From: Pseudomonadota bacterium
GTDB lineage: Bacteria > Pseudomonadota > Gammaproteobacteria > Steroidobacterales > Steroidobacteraceae
Length of the DNA: 48,984 nucleotides
Assembly (NCBI GenBank): GCA_025355245.1
Contig: JANXZZ010000023.1
Coordinates: 1 to 48,984 of the forward strand
Reading direction: 5' to 3'
A program made the position numbers and the translations under genes. Shown piece after piece: positions 44,301-48,984 of the stretch (position 1 is its first letter; every line of letters begins with the position of its first letter). The notes beneath the pieces are model-generated. The model saw nothing but the letters and a program-made list of their open reading frames with translations. It was not told the DNA's origin and searched no databases.

Positions 44301-44410
44301 CGCCACTTTCGCTGCAGGACGGTGGTGGTGGCAACCAGGCCGGATATGACGGCCGATATTTCGACCCGATCGGTCGGACGTATTACTTCCGGGGAACGTT
44401 TAAGTTCTGA
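41357..44410 (+). CDS. TonB-dependent outer-membrane receptor
   Basis: This is a 1017-residue receptor, from the ATG at 41357 with GGGGAG seven bases upstream. A long N-terminal export sequence ends near GVHGVALAQ. A TonB box-like EEVVVTGSS follows, then the plug domain (SSLPVTILTDKDIAKTGLTT, GADAVAGVVNFILKK). A beta-barrel of about 800 residues ends in the typical TYYFRGTFKF with terminal Phe. The plug with GASALYGADAVAGV is the common motif of large Xanthomonadales/Caulobacter-type receptors that import oligosaccharides, siderophores or other bulky nutrients. The ligand cannot be assigned. The frame is intact. It is followed by repeat B. Confidence 0.93.
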   Translation: MLRSRTAIGAIVTRFLMRALRIGPIDRDAPQASALHTRRRPGIAVIAAVAASLAGVHGVALAQEQVPTAAPPAAMLEEVVVTGSSIAQKAENSSLPVTILTDKDIAKTGLTTATDLLQNLPAMQGFVPASSSVNGGGAGVTTAALHALPSKYTLVLIDGQRVAPLALGTVQGGGFGVNLESIPLDAVERVEVLTDGASALYGADAVAGVVNFILKKNRTDGSVFYNASIPGQPGGGAWNAGVTKGFGDLKTDGYNLLFTFSHDIQNKLQASDRAVSRQGAYFPFSVGGTNYIYNNRTSNTEPANVILSQAGGLSYNPFYVANGNCGNGPLAAPLTTASGTTCRFNYSATVEDIPTSTRDSGLLKGTFKVGDNTTLWAEIMVSQFDLVSQYAPPAQPLGFGPTALSTLWNAYVVGNPLLTAAGYTACTTAQAQSVAGCPAGSITRGTLGYRAVSAGGRTDDFATLARHIAVGIDSSIGDWELKGRIVQSHSKFTDTAAGGFLDFSQFQSAIQSGAYDPVLAQGSSSIQGAILHSQFDAQYSDLTSFELNAQHKLFDLGGGPSVLSLGAEYALTKYKTDFSPLFLAQSGFSTQPNSSDYPVGGNYGQIPFEADRTNYGLFAEWLLPILPNFNVTASARYDSYARVHSTTVFSTTADPVTGLQDQIAPSDRGNTFSDTTYKLSFHYQPIDMVAVRGSVGTGFRAPALNDIAGAVSFGGSTSGSYPCPFPGSSGCLPGSAQYDLLSGPNGLSGAAGLKPEKSTQWTLGVRVTPVPSLSLGLDLWSVKVTNQVESSGIAEQVAFNNPQQYAALFVNPYQDPAGFQTIALQQIPFNGGEATYSGLDWNVNFRTDVGIGLLRADWTGTYMLKQQYTNGPGMPTLTDLGVNGPDQQVVFKTISHLALSLQTGPWTNTLSAHYRSGYQDIAYTAGNAIVFTQAAGGGLGAPTAFPGLQVPAFTTYDWQTVLEARDNLQLTFGIKNLTDKAPPLSLQDGGGGNQAGYDGRYFDPIGRTYYFRGTFKF

Positions 44411-44435
44411 TGCGATATTTCGCGTCATTGGCAGC

Positions 44436-44550
44436 GGCTCGAGGAGATCCGGGAACGGCTCAAACGCCCTCTCCGGTGCCAAAATAAGGAGAGGAATTCA
44501 CGCCCGCGCCAAACTAAGGAGGGGGTGACAGGTTTAGGCAGAAACGACAC
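44436..44550. repeat. Dispersed IS-end-like repeat, copy B
   Basis: Blocks shared with copies A and C: GGCTCGAGGAGATCCGGGAA (44436 on) and CTCTCCGGTGCC (44470 on). Two units follow, GCCAAAATAAGGA at 44478-44490 and GCCAAACTAAGGA at 44508-44520, exactly 30 apart. GAAACGACAC at 44541-44550 is the same terminal motif as in copy A. The repeat begins 25 bases after the stop of the first TonB receptor. It is in the same orientation as copy C, and the second receptor gene lies between them. No gene is recognised in 44551-44724. Confidence 0.6.
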
Positions 44551-44724
44551 GTAATCTGCTGCCGTAAGTTCCACAGCGTTCTTAACCGTTCGAATTGACA
44601 CCTATTCCATCGGAGGAGGAGTTCCCCGGGCGCTCACCCTCGAATTGTCTCGCGCCGCGGGAGTTTGCCGAGCGCGCGACGCTGATCCGCATCCACGCTC
44701 CCGTGGCCGGATCAATAGTCTCTG

Positions 44725-46731
44725 TCAATTGTCGATCGCAACGGACAGGGCGAGGCGACGGCCGAGATCGGGAATGACCTGCTCGAGCGAAGTCACGCGC
44801 AAGCCACGCGCGTCGGTCAGGTTCACTGCGTCGAACCGGATCGTCAACGGATGTCCACGGACGGTGGACTCGTAGCGCACGCCGGCCGAAATGGTCGTGA
44901 ATCGCGGCAACCAGTTGGCGTCGTCCTGAGTCACGGCGCGGGACGACAGGTAGTTCCACTGCACCGACGCTGCCCACGGCCGCCACCTCGGCGGCGCGCA
45001 GTCGACATTGGCGGTGAGGGTCAGCGGCACGGGGCCCAAGGGCACGAGTCCGGTCGCCCCGGGTTCCGCCAGCTCTCGGTCGACATGGGGCCGCAATAGT
45101 ACGCCGCCGGCGACGAGCTTGAAACCGTCGTGCGCGTAGGTGACCGAACTTTCAAGGCCGCGGTGCCGCACCGTACCAAGAACCGTGTACACGTTCGCGG
45201 CATCCAGGTTTAAATAGGCCTTGTCGATCTCGAATGCCCCGAAGACGACGGAGAGTCTGCCGTCCGGCGCCCAGCGCAGGCCGCCGTCGGCCTGATGGGT
45301 GCGCGACGCCAGCGGTGGCTGGCCGCGGTTCATCGAAGTGATCGGTGCGAGTGCCGCATCTTCGAGCCCCTGCACAAAACTACCGTACAGCGTGACGCCT
45401 GCCGCGGGGGTGCCCGTGAATCGCAGGCTTCCGAGCCAGGGGCTCGATTTCGCGGCCGCCGGCGCGAGAGTCGGATCAACGATCGTCCGTTCGTAGTGGC
45501 TCCGGAGGAGTCCCATTGCCAACGTCCCCACGCCTTGCCAGCGCTCCTCGTAAAGGACGCCGGCGTCGAGCTGGCGCGTCTCGTCGATGCTGATCGCGGT
45601 CGTCGCGTACGTCGCGGGCGCGAGAGGCGGGGGACTGTCGATGTTGACGACGCCGTAATCGGGAGTCGCGTCACCCCCGTAGTCCTTGTTGGATCGCCGC
45701 CCGCGGACCGCGACCTCGAACGTTCGGGCGTGCGTGTTACTCCCAAATGTCCGCGCGACGCGCAACTCGCCGGACGTCGAGGCCGACTTGTAGGGTGGCG
45801 TGACATCGAGCTGGTGATCGGCGGTCCGGTTCGGGAGGATCGACAGATACTCATCGTTGAACGTCCGTGGGTCCTGCTCGACGACGCGGAATACTCCGAG
45901 CGTCAGGCTCCACTGCGCAGCCGGAGCGTAGCGTGCGATCGCGCCGAACGTTGTCGTCCGCCAGCCTTGGGTCGTAAACGACTGGGCCGCGAGATGCCGC
46001 AGGTCGAAGAGCGGTGGCGGCGGGAGGCCGAACCTGGGAGCCCCGAAAGCGCCGTCGGTATACGACACCGGCGAGCTTTCGGTGTAGACCGCGGGGAAAA
46101 CCTCACGGTCGGAGCCGGTCTGCAGCGCGACAAACGGCAGGATCTCGAGGCGCTCCGTCGGCTGCCATCGCAGCAAGGAAGCGGCGTGCACGTTGGACGA
46201 GTGTTCAGCCGCATCGCTCAGGAAGTCACGCTGTGTGCCGACGCAGGCGAAGGCAGCGAACTGCGGCGACACGCGCCCCTGGACCTCGAGCAGCGCCGTT
46301 GACTCGCCGAACGGCCCGTGGCTCGCGTAACCACTCACGACGGTCTTGTCGCCCGGAATCGGAAGCTTCACGTCGGCGATTCCGGTCGGCGACGGGAAAC
46401 TGTACGACTGAGCGGCAATCCCGATCCGCATCGTCGACTCGCGCACCAGGCACTCTGCGATGTACTGGGTCGGAGTGTCGAAGTAGAGCCCCTCGATGCG
46501 CAGGTTGCCCGCTTGCTGGGGATTGAATCCGCGGGCGTCGGTCATCGAATAGAGCCCGATCGACTGGGCACCGACTGACGTTCCGAACGCATCGTCAGCC
46601 GAGGTGACGACATTCTGGTCGGCGCGCTGCGCGTCAGCAGGGAGGCCAATCAGAGCGCCCAAGAGGGCACCCACCAGTCGCGGGACGCGTAATTGGCCGT
46701 TCAGGGGGCGACCCCGCGCCGACCGTGGCAT
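44725..46731 (-). CDS. TonB-dependent receptor with short plug
   Basis: This is a 668-residue outer-membrane receptor from the ATG at 46731. The signal peptide ends near LPADAQ. DDAFGTSVGAQSIGLYS and ARGFNPQQAGNLRIEGLYFD follow: a TonB-dependent plug in which the usual first half looks shortened. The barrel ends in LGRRLALSVAIDN, so the terminal residue is Asn rather than the more usual Phe. The barrel strand NPLTIRFDAVNLTDARG-like part near the end is typical (LTIRFDAVNLTD). Proteins of this type are annotated as siderophore- or iron-related receptors; the ligand is unknown. A perfect inverted repeat overlaps its probable promoter. It lies between repeats B and C, which are in direct orientation. 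Confidence 0.85.
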   Translation of the reverse strand: MPRSARGRPLNGQLRVPRLVGALLGALIGLPADAQRADQNVVTSADDAFGTSVGAQSIGLYSMTDARGFNPQQAGNLRIEGLYFDTPTQYIAECLVRESTMRIGIAAQSYSFPSPTGIADVKLPIPGDKTVVSGYASHGPFGESTALLEVQGRVSPQFAAFACVGTQRDFLSDAAEHSSNVHAASLLRWQPTERLEILPFVALQTGSDREVFPAVYTESSPVSYTDGAFGAPRFGLPPPPLFDLRHLAAQSFTTQGWRTTTFGAIARYAPAAQWSLTLGVFRVVEQDPRTFNDEYLSILPNRTADHQLDVTPPYKSASTSGELRVARTFGSNTHARTFEVAVRGRRSNKDYGGDATPDYGVVNIDSPPPLAPATYATTAISIDETRQLDAGVLYEERWQGVGTLAMGLLRSHYERTIVDPTLAPAAAKSSPWLGSLRFTGTPAAGVTLYGSFVQGLEDAALAPITSMNRGQPPLASRTHQADGGLRWAPDGRLSVVFGAFEIDKAYLNLDAANVYTVLGTVRHRGLESSVTYAHDGFKLVAGGVLLRPHVDRELAEPGATGLVPLGPVPLTLTANVDCAPPRWRPWAASVQWNYLSSRAVTQDDANWLPRFTTISAGVRYESTVRGHPLTIRFDAVNLTDARGLRVTSLEQVIPDLGRRLALSVAIDN

Positions 46732-46747
46732 TCGCTCGAACCTGCGG

Positions 46748-46766
46748 CATTCAGAAAATCTGAATG
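46748..46766 (-). promoter_or_regulatory. Perfect inverted repeat, probable operator of the receptor gene
   Basis: CATTCAGA-AAA-TCTGAATG is an 8-3-8 perfect palindrome, centred about 26 bases before the receptor's ATG. It is AT-rich compared with its surroundings. On the minus strand a TTGACG (46776-46781) lies 17 bases before TTTTCT (46753-46758), a weak -35/-10 pair that the palindrome covers. This is the arrangement of a repressor site. It does not look like a Fur box. It also favours the start at 46731 over the longer frame beginning at 46803. Confidence 0.55.
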
Positions 46767-47040
46767 TCGTTTTCGCGTCAAACGGAGGCGCCTCGACCCA
46801 CATTTTCGTTCGGCGTGCATGTACATAAAAATGCCGACGCCGATTATGGGCGGCGCGTATTTAGCCGAGCTTGAAGGACACCGTCAGCCGCGTGGGTTGA
46901 CGACGCCAAACTAAAGGTTGCTAAAAAAAGAAGATACCAGTCGTTTCGCGGTAGACATGGCATTTCCGTTCCTCAATTCAATGACTCAATTCGCGCCCCA
47001 TTCGCGCGGCTGAGCCAGCCATACGGCGTCTGTGTCGCGC

Positions 47041-47146
47041 CTCGCCCGGCTCGCGAAGATCCGGGAAAGGCCCGAACAGCCTCTCCGGTGCCAAATTAAG
47101 GATAGGATTTCGGTCCCGTCCCATTTTAAGGGGCGGAGGGGAGGGC
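47041..47146. repeat. Dispersed IS-end-like repeat, copy C
   Basis: Blocks shared with copy B: GGCTCGCGAAGATCCGGGAA, CCTCTCCGGTGCC and GCCAAATTAAGGA (47090-47102). A degenerate second unit, CCCATTTTAAGGGG, follows about 30 bases later. The terminal GAARCGACAC of copies A and B is not present, so this copy is truncated. It lies 20 bases from the end of the amidohydrolase gene. The rest of 46804-47165 shows no recognisable gene. Confidence 0.5.
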
Positions 47147-47165
47147 ATACATACTGCTACCTTCC

Positions 47166-48431
47166 CTATTCCGCGTTGCGAACGAAGTTGTCGAGATAAA
47201 TGTTGCCGCGGGTTATGACGAACAGTGGTTTGTGCAGAGTATGTAAGTCGAGACGCGGATCGCTGGCGTAGATAACCACGTCGGCGTCGAGGCCGGGGCG
47301 AATTGCGCCCTTGCGCTTTTCAATCCCAAGACATTCAGCTGATAGCGCCGTCGCAGAATCGAGCGCCGCCGCTGCGCCAAACCCTTCATCGGCGAGGTGT
47401 TGGATTTCGTCGATGACCGTCGGCTCACCAGCATCGTAACCCGTGTCCGTCCCGGCAATAACGACGACGCCGATCTTGCGTGCGATCGCAACGGCGACGT
47501 GCGCACCTTCGAGCATCGCATGAGAGCGGGTGGCCAGCGCCTTTGCATCAACAGACTTAGCATCCCCCTCGGCCTGGCTTTCATAAAATGCCGAAAGAGT
47601 GGGCACGAAGCAGACTCTGTGCTCGTGCAAGAGCCTCAGCGTTGGCTCCGTCATTAACGAGCCGTGCTCCACCGTTCGCACGCCGGCCCTAACCGCTGCC
47701 GACACACCGTCGTCAGTGTAGGCGTGCGCCGCGACCGGTATCCCGAGGGCGGTCGCCTGCTGAACCGCAGCCGCCAACTCCGCGTCGTCTAAGTCGCGAG
47801 CGCGCGGATCGGCGGTCATGACGCCAGCGCGCCCGTTCGCGAAGACTTTTATCCAATCGACGTGCCGTGTAGCGTTGTCCGAGACTATTCGACGTGCTCC
47901 ATCGGCACCGATGCGGTCCCGAAATCGTAGATCGTCAAGATCCAAGTTATTGAAAACAAGAGAGCTAAGATCCGGTTGCATCGCCATCGGGCGGGCAACG
48001 ACCGGAAAGCCCGCGGCGAGGATATTTGGTATGTCGTTATCGCCACGGGCATAGAGCGCCTTCAGACCGACATCTTCGTAGCCGGTGGTGAGCATGCTCC
48101 GTCCCGTCGTAACCCCAAGCGACAGCATTCGATGGGCAGCCGCAATGTCTGTCACGTGCACGTGCGCGTCGATCAACCCCGGCAGAAGCCACGCGCCGCG
48201 CAAATCGATTCTTTGTGCGGCCGGTGAGTTGCCGGTCGTGGATGCCGATCGATCAATGCTCTGAATTCTCCCGTCGGCAATCACGACGGTCACATCTTTC
48301 AATGCGGGCGCCAGCGCACCCATAAACACGTTCGCATGTTCCAGAACCAGCATTGGCACGTGTGGTTGTGCGCGTACGTCCACGGTAGTCAGCGCGAATA
48401 GGACTGGCAGTAGGGCCGCAATCAGGCGCAT
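47166..48431 (-). CDS. Secreted amidohydrolase (imidazolonepropionase/prolidase-like)
   Basis: This is a 421-residue metal-dependent hydrolase. The signal peptide is residues 1-21 (ending VRAQ), so it acts in the periplasm or outside. The TIM-barrel metal centre is visible: GLIDAHVHVTD (HxH), K in DWIKVFANGR (position of the carboxylated Lys in related enzymes), H in IPVAAHAYTDD, H in VEHGSLM and D in AGTDTGY. The C-terminal KGAIRPGLDADVVIYASDP closes the composite beta-domain. Such secreted members often act on dipeptides (Xaa-Pro/Xaa-Arg) or aryl compounds; the exact substrate cannot be said. No frame damage is seen. It is upstream of the short-plug receptor on the same strand but separated from it by repeat C. 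Confidence 0.9.
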   Translation of the reverse strand: MRLIAALLPVLFALTTVDVRAQPHVPMLVLEHANVFMGALAPALKDVTVVIADGRIQSIDRSASTTGNSPAAQRIDLRGAWLLPGLIDAHVHVTDIAAAHRMLSLGVTTGRSMLTTGYEDVGLKALYARGDNDIPNILAAGFPVVARPMAMQPDLSSLVFNNLDLDDLRFRDRIGADGARRIVSDNATRHVDWIKVFANGRAGVMTADPRARDLDDAELAAAVQQATALGIPVAAHAYTDDGVSAAVRAGVRTVEHGSLMTEPTLRLLHEHRVCFVPTLSAFYESQAEGDAKSVDAKALATRSHAMLEGAHVAVAIARKIGVVVIAGTDTGYDAGEPTVIDEIQHLADEGFGAAAALDSATALSAECLGIEKRKGAIRPGLDADVVIYASDPRLDLHTLHKPLFVITRGNIYLDNFVRNAE

Positions 48432-48626
48432 TTGTTATTCCCTCAGACGACAGCGAACAGCAACACCCGAGGGCACCGGCACTAGTTGGCCGACCTCAGT
48501 GAAGAGCTTGCTCCGCACACCAGGCTTGAGCGCGCACGCGACTCTCTGGGGAAGTGCTGCATCCTAAGGGAAGAATCTGGCATACCTACGCGCGCGTGCT
48601 AGTGAGTCGGGCAGTGATGCTCCACT

Positions 48627-48641
48627 CCCCGTTTCACGGGG
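48627..48641. other. Small perfect hairpin
   Basis: CCCCGT-TTC-ACGGGG forms a 6-base stem with a 3-base loop directly next to the end of the small gene at 48642. There is no T-run on the minus strand after it, so it is not a classical terminator for that gene. On the plus strand it is followed by TCAGTTTACCCC, also a poor T-tract. The interval 48432-48641 holds nothing else that I recognise. Confidence 0.4.
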
Positions 48642-48866
48642 TCAGTTTACCCCAATATCGGCGATCGAGAGAGTATCGACCGGCCGGTGAAGCCGGCGGG
48701 ATGTTTCGAGAATTGCCTTCACGGCCGCCGGAAACCTCGTCAATCTAGCTCGCAGTGCGTACAGCTCCCGCTCCTCGAGGACGCGAACGCCTCCGCGGGA
48801 TCGCATCGCCTCATCGAGCGTCGCTTGGCGACGGAGGAGCTGCAGCGCTACGGTGAGCGGTGCCAT
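48642..48866 (-). CDS. Small conserved hypothetical protein
   Basis: This is a 74-residue, mostly helical protein (from the ATG at 48866; one at 48872 is also possible). AAGGA is located about seven bases before the inner ATG and supports it. The sequence LTVALQLLRRQATLDEAMRS followed by ERELYALRARLTRFPAAVKA and RRLHRPVDTLSIADI has the look of a conserved protein with three amphipathic helices and a '(L/H)RPVDxLxxAD' ending. I believe similar small proteins occur in other proteobacteria, but the function is unknown. The remaining 118 bases to the window end show no gene. Confidence 0.55.
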   Translation of the reverse strand: MAPLTVALQLLRRQATLDEAMRSRGGVRVLEERELYALRARLTRFPAAVKAILETSRRLHRPVDTLSIADIGVN

Positions 48867-48984
48867 GATCATTTCCTTCGAGAGGGTCGCGATCGCCGGC
48901 GGACGGCCCGCGTCTGGGTACGTGGGTACGGTGATTCTTTCCCCTTTTTCGGCTTCGCGCTCCGATATTTTGGAGGCCGGGGGG

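Noticed and set aside
48627-48641. Rho-independent terminator
   Set aside because: The stem is only six pairs and no run of T follows on either strand.
1-48984. tRNA, rRNA, riboswitch or integrase attachment site
   Set aside because: I looked for cloverleaf arms, TTCGAATCC-type T-loops and integrase genes, and found none that hold up. A covariance-model scan would be needed to exclude small RNAs.

Overview
This is a high-GC, gene-dense stretch of a Gram-negative proteobacterial chromosome. Two TonB-dependent receptors, two outer-membrane barrel proteins, periplasmic c-type cytochromes, azurin, a FixL/FixJ pair and tandem universal stress proteins point to an environmental respiratory proteobacterium. 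A gammaproteobacterium of the Xanthomonadales/Steroidobacterales kind is my best guess; that placement is inference. No rRNA, tRNA or CRISPR array was seen.

Bases 1-10,000 are an eroding region. A frameshifted IS630-type transposase is followed by remnants of aromatic-acid catabolism (hydroxycinnamoyl-CoA hydratase/lyase, a dioxygenase/dehydroshikimate-dehydratase C-terminus, an MFS transporter) and of sugar catabolism (BadF-type kinase, gluconolactonase, GntP permease, GH1 beta-glucosidase). Between them lie apparently intact genes: a membrane HExxH protein, an aldo/keto reductase, an L,D-transpeptidase, an M20 amidohydrolase, gluconokinase and a ceramidase-like protein.

Bases 10,000-25,000 hold two membrane or secreted proteins of unknown role, a VIT-family metal transporter and then a respiratory/low-oxygen block. 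Its core is a minus-strand operon: Cyc2-like monohaem cytochrome-porin, dihaem cytochrome c4, 1-Cys peroxiredoxin, GNAT acetyltransferase. Beside it are hemN, a phosphoketolase reduced to its two ends, two tandem UspA proteins, and a FixL-type haem-PAS kinase translationally coupled to FixJ. An HTH-membrane-propeller protein closes the block.

Bases 25,000-33,000 carry a cysteine synthase-glutaredoxin fusion, a TPR sulfotransferase, a FixJ remnant, and a second Cyc2-like cytochrome-porin in an operon with azurin. The two modules (Cyc2-like + c4, Cyc2-like + cupredoxin) resemble the parts list of the Acidithiobacillus rus iron-oxidation pathway and are the most interesting content of the window.

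Bases 33,000-49,000 hold a small zinc-finger/HTH protein, a broken aspartoacylase-family gene, a LytS-type kinase with a LytTR regulator, a Tat-exported SnoaL-like protein, a second LytTR regulator with an atypical receiver, a membrane protein of unknown role, two TonB-dependent receptors and a secreted amidohydrolase. Three copies of an IS-end-like repeat are present (near 27.1, 44.5 and 47.1 kb); two flank the second receptor. Functional links beyond operon structure are inference.
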